Shown here: piece by piece, positions 32,000-39,465 of the stretch | Layout: the number at the start of each line of letters is the position of its first letter | Position numbering within the stretch: position 1 is the first letter of the stretch | Source of the DNA: Udaeobacter sp025935755 | Lineage (GTDB): Bacteria > Verrucomicrobiota > Verrucomicrobiia > Chthoniobacterales > UBA10450 | Reading direction: 5' to 3' | Assembly (NCBI GenBank): GCA_036278715.1 | Contig: DASUKN010000083.1 | Span: 1-50,901, forward strand | Length of the DNA stretch: 50,901 nt | Notes under the pieces: generated by a model | The model's database searches: none | What the model saw: only the letters and a program-made list of their open reading frames with translations | Told to the model about the DNA's origin: nothing | Made by a program: the position numbers and the translations under genes

Positions 32000-32194
32000 T
32001 TAACGCTGTCGTGGTGTCGGCGAGATCGTCGACCGAATTGTCACTGCTTCGACACTTTCACGCCTGGAACGCTGGACGTTGGCAAAAACTGCCAGGATCG
32101 CGAGGCAAATCACGATTGCCGCCATTAACAGAATTGCGGTCTTTGAAGCTCCGGGCGCTGGAGATCCCCCGGTCGTCCTATCCTGCGAATCCAT
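32000..32194 (-). CDS. Small single-span membrane protein
   Basis: 64 residues: a polar N-terminus, one transmembrane helix (about 19-39, TAILLMAAIVICLAILAVFA) and a basic Ser/Thr/Arg tail. It lies 49 bp after plsC on the same strand and could be the last gene of the aroA-cmk-plsC run. No family was recognised. The clear helix and same-strand placement support a real gene; the weak ribosome-binding site does not. Confidence 0.5.
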   Translation of the reverse strand: MDSQDRTTGGSPAPGASKTAILLMAAIVICLAILAVFANVQRSRRESVEAVTIRSTISPTPRQR

Positions 32195-32243
32195 TACCCA
32201 GTATTCAAGTGAACATCACAATCGCAAATGCGCCGGTAACTAC

Positions 32244-32858
32244 TCACTCCAGGCGCAGCGCAGCGATCGCTTTCATGACGCGATCGCTCAGCGCGGCATA
32301 CAGATTCTTCCCTGGCGGCTCGAGATCGGCTGCACTGAAAACGATCGGTTCACCAATTACAATGGTAACGGGCACAAGCCGAAGACCGCCTCCTTCGCGC
32401 GGTAGCGCGTCGCGAGCGCCAAAGATCCGCATCGGCACGACGGGCGCCAGCGTCTTGGCGATGACCAAACCCAGGCCCGGCTCCGCCGGTTGAAGATTGC
32501 CGTCCAGCGTGCGGGAGCCTTCGGGGAAAACCAGCACGCCGTTGCCCGCTTGCAGCAAGCGGATCAAGGCTTTGATGGCGCTGCGATCAACCCCTTCCTG
32601 GTTCACCGGAATTACGTTCACCTTTGGCAGAACCCTCCCCAGCAGCGGAACATCCAGAAGTGTTCGGCGGGCCAGGAAATAAATCGGTCTATCGCACGTG
32701 ATCCCGGCCAGTGGCGGGTCAAGATAGCTTTGGTGATTCATAGCCAGGATCACCGGCCCGCTTTGAATCATCCGCTCCCGATGAATAACGCGAAACCGGA
32801 ATAACAATCGGCCCGCCAGCCGGCTTAAATGATAACCAAGCCAATAATACAAATTCAT
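32244..32858 (-). CDS. plsC: 1-acyl-sn-glycerol-3-phosphate acyltransferase (PlsC-like)
   Basis: The 204-residue protein has the acyltransferase motifs: NHQSYLDPP (HX4D catalytic motif), the substrate-binding VFPEGSRTLDG, and VPMRIFG. It transfers an acyl chain to the 2-position of lysophosphatidate in the inner membrane, making phosphatidate. The start codon overlaps the cmk stop (ATGA), as expected for a coupled gene in the common aroA-cmk-plsC arrangement. Confidence 0.9.
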   Translation of the reverse strand: MNLYYWLGYHLSRLAGRLLFRFRVIHRERMIQSGPVILAMNHQSYLDPPLAGITCDRPIYFLARRTLLDVPLLGRVLPKVNVIPVNQEGVDRSAIKALIRLLQAGNGVLVFPEGSRTLDGNLQPAEPGLGLVIAKTLAPVVPMRIFGARDALPREGGGLRLVPVTIVIGEPIVFSAADLEPPGKNLYAALSDRVMKAIAALRLE

Positions 32859-33550
32859 TCGCCGAGGGCGCGATTTGTGATCCGAACATCGCTAATCGGC
32901 AAACCTAACTGCTCAAGCCGCGTCATTATCTCCGTCACCACCTGTTGGACCGTGACATGTGAGGTGTCGATCAGGTGCGCATCCTTTGCTTTCACAAGTG
33001 GTGAGACGGCCCGGGAGACATCATCGCGATCGCGAATGGTGATCTCATCGCGCTCTCCCTGGGCGGCGCGACGTTGCAGACGCACCTCGGGCGAAGCATC
33101 GATATAGAATTTGTACGGCGTATCGGGAAAAACGACTGATCCGATGTCCCGGCCTTCGATTACAACGTCACGTCCTTCGGCGCAGTCATGAAGTCGCCGC
33201 GAAACGATTTCGCGAACTCGCGGTAATTTGCTCACGCGAGAAACGCTTTCGTTCACGCGGTCATCGCGCAAATGCCCGGCGGGATCGATGTCATTAACAA
33301 CGATGCGGGCTTCATCGTCTCGAACATCGCACGTAAGTGCCGCCGAATTCAGCGCCTCGTTGATGCGTTCGCTCTGGTCCGGCAGAATTTTATTTTGGAG
33401 GAGATGCCAGGTGATCGCTCGATAAATCGCACCCGAGTTGACGTAGATAAAGCCGAGCTGCCGCGCGAGCTGGCGCGCAACGCTGCTTTTTCCCGAGGCA
33501 GCAGGACCATCGATAGCGATCACAAGGTGGTGCGAAGCATAGGATCCCAT
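32855..33550 (-). CDS. cmk: Cytidylate kinase
   Basis: The 231-residue protein has the P-loop AIDGPAASGKSSVARQLARQ, then LGFIYVNSGAIYRAITW, the CMP-binding insert region, GRDIGSVVFPDTPYKFYIDAS and RAAQGERDEITIRDRDDVSRAVSPL. It phosphorylates CMP and dCMP using ATP. It lies between aroA (26 bp upstream) and plsC (4-bp overlap), a widely conserved order. The length is typical. Confidence 0.96.
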   Translation of the reverse strand: MGSYASHHLVIAIDGPAASGKSSVARQLARQLGFIYVNSGAIYRAITWHLLQNKILPDQSERINEALNSAALTCDVRDDEARIVVNDIDPAGHLRDDRVNESVSRVSKLPRVREIVSRRLHDCAEGRDVVIEGRDIGSVVFPDTPYKFYIDASPEVRLQRRAAQGERDEITIRDRDDVSRAVSPLVKAKDAHLIDTSHVTVQQVVTEIMTRLEQLGLPISDVRITNRALGE

Positions 33551-33576
33551 GTTTTGTTCGCGCCTAACGAAACTAA

Positions 33577-34929
33577 CTAGCTCTCCTGTGCAGGCACAGG
33601 AGCAAGCGAACCGATCACCGGCGTGCTGACCTGCATCCGCTTCGGATTGGTAAATTCTTCAAGAACTGATTCGAATCCCGGGTACGATTCACGAACGCAT
33701 TCGGCATCCTGAATAATAGTCTCACCTTCAGCGAACAAGCCGGCGATCGCAAAGGCCATGGCGATCCGGTGATCGCCGAAGCTCGGCAGCCGTGCTCCAT
33801 GTAATGGAGCCGGCCCGTAGATTTCAAGCCCGTCGCTGAGCTCGGCCACCTGCGCGCCCATGGTGCGCAGATTGTGTGCAATCGCCGCGATCCGATCGGT
33901 TTCCTTCACCCGCAACTCCTCGGCGTTGCGGATGGTTGTTTTGCCGGTCGCCAAAACGCCTGCGATGGAAAGAATGGGCAATTCATCAATCAGCTGTGGC
34001 ACTTCTCTACCCTGAATGACCGTGGCTTTTAGCGGCACCCCGGTGACTTCTACTACTCCGCGCGGTTCAAGATGCTCGACCTCTTCAACCGCTTCGCGAA
34101 CGTGCGCACCCATGCGGAGGAGCACGCCCAACATGGCGGTTCGCGTATCATTTAATCCGACGTTGCGGATCAGGAGATGCCCGCGCTGCTGCGCCGCGGC
34201 AGCAACCAACCAAAATGCTGCCGACGAGATGTCGCCGGGAATATCGAAATCTCGAGATTCGGGAACCTGATCGCCGAAAACACTAACACTTCCGTCATCT
34301 TCTCTTGTGGTGCGGACGAGGAAATAATTAAGCATCTTCTCCATGTGATTTCGCGTCGGGACTGGTTCTTCAATTGTGGTCTTACCTTTTGCGAAGAGAC
34401 CGGCCAGGAGCAGCGCGGCTTTGACTTGTGCGCTTGCGAGCGAGGGGCGGTATTGGATTCCACGTAACGAACCTCCATGAATGCGCAAGGGAGGCGTTCC
34501 GTCGGGGCCTTCAGCGACAACGCTGGCGCCCATCTCGCAAAGCGGCGCGATCACCCGCTCCATCGGGCGTTTGGATAAGCCAGGATCTCCCACCAGCCGG
34601 CTCTCGAATTTCTGTCCGGCGAGCAGGCCTGCCAGGAGCCTCATAGTCGTCCCCGAATTGCCGCAATTAATTTCCTGAGTTGGTGCGGTGAGGACGCGTT
34701 TTTTTCCGTGGATGACCAAGGTGCTCGGCTCCGGTTGTTCGATCTTGATCCCCAGCGCACGCATCGCGTTGACGGTGTGCATGCAATCGTCGCTGGGTAA
34801 AAACCCGCGCACCGTGCAGACTCCATTGGAGAGAGAGGCTATGATCACTGCGCGATGCGAAATGCTCTTATCGCCCGGAACCGTGATTTCGAGATCGATT
34901 CGACCCGATCGCTTTACGCGCAATTCCAT
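33577..34929 (-). CDS. aroA: 3-phosphoshikimate 1-carboxyvinyltransferase (EPSP synthase)
   Basis: The 450-residue protein has VPGDKSISHRAVIIASLS near the N-terminus, NCGNSGTTMRLLAGLLAG, GDPGLSKRPMERVI, SAQVKAALLLAGL, LRVKETDRIAAIAHNLR and FGDHRIAMAFAIAGL, covering both shikimate-3-phosphate and PEP sites. It makes EPSP in the chorismate pathway. It heads the aroA-cmk-plsC run. The ~100-bp region upstream shows no recognisable leader. Confidence 0.97.
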   Translation of the reverse strand: MELRVKRSGRIDLEITVPGDKSISHRAVIIASLSNGVCTVRGFLPSDDCMHTVNAMRALGIKIEQPEPSTLVIHGKKRVLTAPTQEINCGNSGTTMRLLAGLLAGQKFESRLVGDPGLSKRPMERVIAPLCEMGASVVAEGPDGTPPLRIHGGSLRGIQYRPSLASAQVKAALLLAGLFAKGKTTIEEPVPTRNHMEKMLNYFLVRTTREDDGSVSVFGDQVPESRDFDIPGDISSAAFWLVAAAAQQRGHLLIRNVGLNDTRTAMLGVLLRMGAHVREAVEEVEHLEPRGVVEVTGVPLKATVIQGREVPQLIDELPILSIAGVLATGKTTIRNAEELRVKETDRIAAIAHNLRTMGAQVAELSDGLEIYGPAPLHGARLPSFGDHRIAMAFAIAGLFAEGETIIQDAECVRESYPGFESVLEEFTNPKRMQVSTPVIGSLAPVPAQES

Positions 34930-35038
34930 AAAATGAAGCTAAGCTTGCTGATGTTCATGTCCGCATGTTTGCAGGGAAAGGCTGTGCTGGGTTAATGGGT
35001 ATTCACCATCCCGCATCAGCGGAACTCCGGGCCACGCT

Positions 35039-35434
35039 TTACGGCACCAGAAAAATCTTGTCGGTATAAGGATCCTTCACTTCGGTCCCGGGAGGGAATC
35101 CTTCCACATCGATATATTTACCGGGCGAATACGGACTCTCCACCAAGTGGGGTTTCCCCGGAACAGGGATCCCGTACGGATAATCTCCCTTTGCCACCTT
35201 TGTCGAGGGCGCAGGCGTGGGCGGAGGCGAAGATGCGACCACCGGTGGTGGCGGTGTTGGCTGGACAGGTCCATTAGGGTTAAACGGTTGCTGCTGCGGC
35301 GGGTATTCTTGCGGCTGTGTGGCGGGATAAGCTGAGGCCCGATGTTGCTGCGTAATCGGTGGTGGTGGCGGCTCCTCGGCACATGAGGCCAAAAAGAAAA
35401 CCGCAAGAAGAGCAAGCGGGAGTGAAAACTTCAT
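35039..35434 (-). CDS. Pro-rich lipoprotein with GFPPGTEVKDPYT C-terminal motif
   Basis: The ATG at 35434 gives 131 residues starting MKFSLPLALLAVFFLASC, a lipoprotein signal with lipobox LASC; the frame back to 35479 is not used. The middle (about 20-85) is low complexity, rich in Pro, Gln and Ser. The conserved end (about 90-131) has YGIPVPGKPHLVESPYSPGK, IDVEGFPPGTEVKDPYTDKI and FLVP. This ending is recalled from small verrucomicrobial envelope proteins of unknown function. It is transcribed divergently from the response-regulator phosphatase. Confidence 0.7.
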   Translation of the reverse strand: MKFSLPLALLAVFFLASCAEEPPPPPITQQHRASAYPATQPQEYPPQQQPFNPNGPVQPTPPPPVVASSPPPTPAPSTKVAKGDYPYGIPVPGKPHLVESPYSPGKYIDVEGFPPGTEVKDPYTDKIFLVP

Positions 35435-35574
35435 AATGAAAATTTTCGTTATCGTATCCGGAGTCCGACTCGTTGCCAACGATTAAATCACGCTTTGTTC
35501 AACCTGTGGGATTTATTGAAAAGAACACCACAAATACGATACGCCAGCAGCCGTGATCCGAATCCGAAATAGGA

Positions 35575-36747
35575 ATGCAAGACAATTCACATGCAGAGAT
35601 CTTAGTCGTTGATGACGATGCAATGAGTCGCAGGGTGTTGGGGCAACTGCTCAGCTCAACTGGCTATAATTGCCGGGTGTGCAAAGACGGCGTCGAAGCG
35701 CTGGAGAGCATTCACGATAAACCGCCTTCGGTTTTGCTGCTGGACTTCGACATGCCGGGACTCAATGGCGCCGAAGTGCTACGGCGCCTTCGTTCCGATG
35801 AGGACCCGGCCATCGCCCAGATTCCCGCGATCATGCTGACTGCTCATGGCAGCGAACAGAGCGAAGTCTCGTGTCTGCAGGCCGGCGCGGACGATTTTGT
35901 GACAAAACCGGTGAATTCCTCGGTGTTGCGCGCGCGAATTGAAACACAGATTCGGCTCCGCTCAATGCGGCGACAACTCGAACGGCAGAACGATGAGCTT
36001 GAAAAATGGCGCCACGATCTGGAACGCGACCTGGCAGCGGCCCGCTTAACGCAGCAATCGTTGATACCACAGAAATCGTTGCTGCTTCCCGGTTGGCAAC
36101 TTGCTACCTATTACCGCCCGGTCATCCAGGTAGGCGGCGATATCTACGGCTGGCTTCGAATGCGGGACGGCCGAATCCTGTTTTGGATTGCCGATGGCAC
36201 AGGACATGGCGCGGCTGCGGCTTTGCTCACCACACTGGCAAAACTTCTTTTCCACTACGGCAGCCTGGATCACGATTCGCCGGCCAGCTTGATGGAAGGC
36301 GTGGACAACGACTTTCGCAGCATCTTTGGCGCGCGCTCATTCATGACCGCAATGTGTGTTGCCCTTGACCCGGCAACGGGACAAGCGCAAGTCGTGGGCG
36401 CAGGTCATCCACCGCTGTTGGTTGTTCGTCATGATGGTACAACAAAATCCGTTCCGTCGGTGGCGCCTCCACTTGGGTTGTTAAAACGCACCGCATTCAA
36501 CGAGACCCTTATCGATCTTGAACCCGGCGATGCCTTTCTTCTCTACACTGATGGCTTATTCCGATGGAAGAACGATGAGGGCCATCAGGTAACTCCCAGG
36601 CAACTTGAAAAGGTGCTGGATCATTCCGCTCCGAGTGCGGAGGCTTTGCTCAAACCGATTGTAGCGCATATCGCTCCTGCTAATTCTGCTACAGCTGCTC
36701 CCGACGACGTGGCGGCAATCGCGGTGCGTCGGGAAGACCCCCGATAA
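35575..36747 (+). CDS. Response regulator with PP2C (RsbU-type) phosphatase output
   Basis: The protein is 390 residues. The receiver domain (about 8-125) has VVDDDAMSRR, the phospho-acceptor Asp in LLLDFDMPG and FVTKPVN. A coiled-coil linker (about 130-165) leads to a SpoIIE/PP2C phosphatase domain (about 175-388) with QVGGDIYGW, IADGTGHGAAAALL, GAGHPPLL, LLYTDGLF and PDDVAAIAVR. Phosphorylation of the receiver likely controls dephosphorylation of a STAS-domain partner. No kinase or STAS gene is adjacent; the STAS gene at 27.4 kb is a possible partner but this is a guess. Confidence 0.94.
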   Translation: MQDNSHAEILVVDDDAMSRRVLGQLLSSTGYNCRVCKDGVEALESIHDKPPSVLLLDFDMPGLNGAEVLRRLRSDEDPAIAQIPAIMLTAHGSEQSEVSCLQAGADDFVTKPVNSSVLRARIETQIRLRSMRRQLERQNDELEKWRHDLERDLAAARLTQQSLIPQKSLLLPGWQLATYYRPVIQVGGDIYGWLRMRDGRILFWIADGTGHGAAAALLTTLAKLLFHYGSLDHDSPASLMEGVDNDFRSIFGARSFMTAMCVALDPATGQAQVVGAGHPPLLVVRHDGTTKSVPSVAPPLGLLKRTAFNETLIDLEPGDAFLLYTDGLFRWKNDEGHQVTPRQLEKVLDHSAPSAEALLKPIVAHIAPANSATAAPDDVAAIAVRREDPR

Positions 36748-36810
36748 AAAATTTTATTTAGCTCGAAAATTAGTCTTGCTCTCCCGCAGGCGAAACGTTA
36801 GTCAGCGTCC

Positions 36811-37089
36811 ATGCCGAAAACCAAAAAAACTTCCAAGCGCAAACCGAATCCCGCCTTCATGAAGCCGGTCCAGCCGGACGATAAGCTTTCTGCCATCGTC
36901 GGTTCGCAGCCGCTCTCGCGGCCGGAGCTTACAAAAAAGCTTTGGGCATACATCAAGAAGCGTGGTCTGCAGGACAAGAAGAAAAGGATCATGATCAACG
37001 CCGACGACCAGCTCAGGCCGGTGTTCAATGGCAAGAGTCAGGTGAGCATGTTCGAGATGACCAAACTCGTCTCGAAGCATCTGAAATAG
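36811..37089 (+). CDS. SWIB/MDM2-domain protein
   Basis: The 92-residue protein has a basic N-terminal tail (MPKTKKTSKRKPNPAF) followed by a complete SWIB domain: LSAIVGSQPLSRPELTKKLW, YIKKRGLQDKKKRIMINADD, LRPVFNGKSQVSMFEMTKLV and SKHL. SWIB domains belong to eukaryotic chromatin remodelling complexes. Stand-alone bacterial versions occur chiefly in Chlamydiae, Verrucomicrobia and relatives, where they are thought to bind DNA or nucleoid proteins. This supports the taxonomic call. A strong hairpin follows. Confidence 0.95.
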   Translation: MPKTKKTSKRKPNPAFMKPVQPDDKLSAIVGSQPLSRPELTKKLWAYIKKRGLQDKKKRIMINADDQLRPVFNGKSQVSMFEMTKLVSKHLK

Positions 37090-37105
37090 ATCAAGATTTC
37101 CTCCG

Positions 37106-37133
37106 ATAGCCCGACGTTGCCGCGTCGGGCTAT
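37106..37133 (+). terminator. Hairpin terminator after the SWIB gene
   Basis: ATAGCCCGAC, an 8-nt loop, GTCGGGCTAT: a perfect 10-bp stem 17 bp after the stop. The flank after it (TGCAGACTTGCAG) is not U-rich, so efficiency is uncertain. Confidence 0.6.
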
Positions 37134-37223
37134 TGCAGACTTGCAGAAAAATAACAGCACTACCGGGTCCCGAATGCTTTCGGGGCTCTTGCGTCGGGCT
37201 GCAACTGCATCGAAGATGGTCGA

Positions 37224-37673
37224 GTGAAAGTCCCTCGTTTATTTTTCCTCGCAGCCGCTATCTCGCTTGGTCTCGCTGCGTTCGCCCGAGCCGAATCCGC
37301 CTGGTTGCATGACTACACCAAAGCCCAGGAAGAGGCCAAAGCGAACCACAAACTTATGCTCCTCAATTTCACGGGATCTGACTGGTGTGGGTGGTGCATC
37401 AAATTCGACAAGGACGTCCTGTCGCAGGCGAAATTCAAAGATTTCGCGCACGACAATCTCGTTCTGGTGGAACTCGATTTTCCCCGCAGAAAGGCCCTTC
37501 CGACCGAAGAGCAGAAGCAAAACAGACAACTGGCCCAGCAATACGAGGTTTTGGGATTTCCCACCATTGTGGTCCTGAACAGCAACGGCCAAAAAATCTG
37601 GCAGTTTGACGGTTATTTCCCCGGCGGCCCGGAAGCCTTCATCGAGCAGTTGCAAAAATTGCCGAAGGGCTAA
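37224..37673 (+). CDS. Secreted thioredoxin-fold protein
   Basis: 149 residues from a GTG, with signal peptide KVPRLFFLAAAISLGLAAFARA. A thioredoxin-like domain follows with the active site GSDWCGWCIKFDKDVL and the cis-Pro region VLGFPTIVVLNSNGQ. The WCGWC pair resembles the thioredoxin_7/DsbD-gamma-like group. It probably acts in periplasmic disulfide exchange; the partner is unknown. It converges with the FmdB-type gene. Confidence 0.88.
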   Translation: MKVPRLFFLAAAISLGLAAFARAESAWLHDYTKAQEEAKANHKLMLLNFTGSDWCGWCIKFDKDVLSQAKFKDFAHDNLVLVELDFPRRKALPTEEQKQNRQLAQQYEVLGFPTIVVLNSNGQKIWQFDGYFPGGPEAFIEQLQKLPKG

Positions 37674-37736
37674 CCGATCCTGTCGAACCCATCCGGGCTC
37701 GATTTCGCGTTACGCAAATTCGCGCCGTTGCAAGTA

Positions 37737-38087
37737 TCAGGCGGATTCTTTCGGCGGTTTCTTCGCAGCCGCTCTTGTATCGCTCGACGATGGAGTTTTT
37801 GCTGACTCCGCTTTCGATGATTTGTCGCCGCCTTCGGAAGTTTTCGGAGCAGATTCCTTTTTTGCAGCTGCTTTGTATGATTCGCTGCGATAATCGGTGC
37901 TGTAGAACCCCGAGCCCTTGAAAATCAAACCCGCCCCGGTGCCGAGTAAACGTTTCACCTTTCCGTGTCCCCATTTTGGCAAACGACAAAGCTCCTTCGG
38001 ACATTCGCGATATGGTTCATCGCGCATCGACTGGAATGCTTCGAAGGTTTGCCCGCACTTCTGACAGGAATATTCGTAGGTTGGCAT
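37737..38087 (-). CDS. FmdB-family zinc ribbon protein
   Basis: The 116-residue protein has the FmdB zinc ribbon (about 1-45): MPTYEYSCQKCGQTFEAFQS with a second Cys pair in RECPKELCRLPKW, then VKRLLGTGAGLIFKGSGFYSTDYR. The C-terminal ~50 residues are Lys/Ala/Ser-rich and probably disordered. Putative regulatory proteins of this family are common in bacteria, with no settled function. The extra residues between the second Cys pair (CPKELC) are slightly longer than the usual CPxC. Confidence 0.92.
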   Translation of the reverse strand: MPTYEYSCQKCGQTFEAFQSMRDEPYRECPKELCRLPKWGHGKVKRLLGTGAGLIFKGSGFYSTDYRSESYKAAAKKESAPKTSEGGDKSSKAESAKTPSSSDTRAAAKKPPKESA

Positions 38088-38262
38088 GAGCGATCTGGCT
38101 GGACTTCAGGCTTCCGGAACGATGCCGCGAAGTCTGCATCAAACAAATTAACAATTCAACCAAGGCGTGCCCCCGATTGAGCGAAACCGAGCGAAACAAA
38201 CGCTTGTGAGGTCCAGCGACATGGCCGTCGGATAGAACAGGACAACCAGGGAGGATAAAGGT

Positions 38263-38544
38263 ATGGCCTCGCAAAAGATACTGACGAAACATCCACTTGG
38301 TAAAACCGGCAGGAATATCGACAGAGAAAAATACGACACGCTCAAGAACGCGATCTTATCAGCCCTGCGAGAAAGTGACCTCACGCACACCCAATTGTTC
38401 AGCCGCCTTAATAAGAACTTAAAACGCAAATTCTCAGGAAATATCAGTTGGTACGGCGAAACTGTTAAGCTTGATTTGGAAGCCAGAAAAATAATCGAAA
38501 GAACTGCTTCAAAGCCTCAGACCTATCGGATCAAATCCAAATAA
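38263..38544 (+). CDS. DUF6958-like small protein
   Basis: 93 basic residues with a good ribosome-binding site (GGGAGG about 10 bases before the ATG). It contains KHPLGKTGRNIDREKYDTLK, then WYGETVKLDLEARKIIERT, a pattern recalled from the DUF6958 family, whose members look like small winged-helix proteins. The base composition is visibly lower in G+C than the neighbours. It is followed after 6 bp by an HD-like gene, so the two may be co-transcribed. The function is unknown. Confidence 0.7.
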   Translation: MASQKILTKHPLGKTGRNIDREKYDTLKNAILSALRESDLTHTQLFSRLNKNLKRKFSGNISWYGETVKLDLEARKIIERTASKPQTYRIKSK

Positions 38545-38550
38545 TTCCCA

Positions 38551-39150
38551 ATGACAACGACTCAGCAGACCCATTACGGCGTTACCGAAATTGCGGAGCT
38601 ATTTCCGCCTCTCATGGAAATCAAAGACCAATCGCTCCGCGAAAAAGTCGCGGCCGTTTGGAACGAGGCGATCACCACTGGTTGCGGCGGGAAAGGCTGG
38701 ACTTTCGACCAGCTCCGCGCAGTGAAGTTTACCCTGCTGGCTGGCGATATCGATATGACGTTTGTCGAGCATCTCAATTCGTGTGCGTGGCAATGCATAG
38801 CTATCGCCGACGTTTTGGAAAAATCCTTCCGCTGCGGCATTCCGGTCCAGCGCGACTATCTCATTGCCGGTTCGCTCCTCGCCGACGTGGGCAAACCGCT
38901 TGAATACGACAAAGATGGTTCCGGCAAAGTGATCCAGGGGAAATTCGGACAGCAGGTGCGACATCCATTCAGCGGCGTTGCGCTCGCCTACAAGCACGGC
39001 CTTCCCGGCGAAGTGCTGCACATCATAGCCACACATAGCCATGAGGGAGACAAGGTCGAGCGGTCCATCGAATCGATCATATTTCATCATGCCGATTTTG
39101 TGGATTTCGATATCGCGAAATTCCTCGGAAAGCGCGCCAGCACAAAGTGA
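38551..39150 (+). CDS. HD-domain-like protein with altered HD motif
   Basis: The 199-residue protein resembles HD-type phosphohydrolases: helical, with YLIAGSLLADVGKPLEYDKD, RHPFSGVALAYKHGLPGEVL and IIATHSHEGDKVERSIES. The central motif, usually LLHDVGK, reads LLADVGK, so the metal-binding His is replaced by Ala while the Asp is kept; other His residues remain. It may be a subfamily with a different metal site or a non-catalytic form. It is in the same transcript direction as the DUF6958-like gene, 6 bp away. Confidence 0.7.
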   Translation: MTTTQQTHYGVTEIAELFPPLMEIKDQSLREKVAAVWNEAITTGCGGKGWTFDQLRAVKFTLLAGDIDMTFVEHLNSCAWQCIAIADVLEKSFRCGIPVQRDYLIAGSLLADVGKPLEYDKDGSGKVIQGKFGQQVRHPFSGVALAYKHGLPGEVLHIIATHSHEGDKVERSIESIIFHHADFVDFDIAKFLGKRASTK

Positions 39151-39222
39151 GTCGTTCGACTCGAGATTTTTACCCGCGAAACACACGAATTGACGCGAAT
39201 TTTCCGCTTCATTAATTACTAC

Positions 39223-39398
39223 TGTCATGTTGAGCGACGCGCTGCGACGAAATGCGAAGCATGAGGCCAGGCTTTTAAACATCTCTGGCCCGATTCATTG
39301 TGAAAAACCAACTTTAGAGCCTGCCCGGAGATGGAACTGGCCTCGCCCGCGAAAGCGTTTCGGGACTGGATTGCAGCTTCGTTTTGCTCAGAATGACA
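39223..39398. repeat. 176-bp TGTCAT-ended inverted repeat
   Basis: It starts TGTCATGTTGAGCGACGC and ends, inverted, TGTCATTCTGAGCAAAACG. The internal blocks ACGAAATGCGAAGCATGAGG and CCAGGC match the element at 9829-9999 in inverse orientation. It lies in the 315-bp spacer between the HD-like and homoaconitase-like genes. Confidence 0.75.
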
Positions 39399-39465
39399 TT
39401 CGCGAGACGCTTAAAGTCTTGTTTTCGCGTCATCCGCGTGATTCGCGGGTGACTCCAACTTCCAT

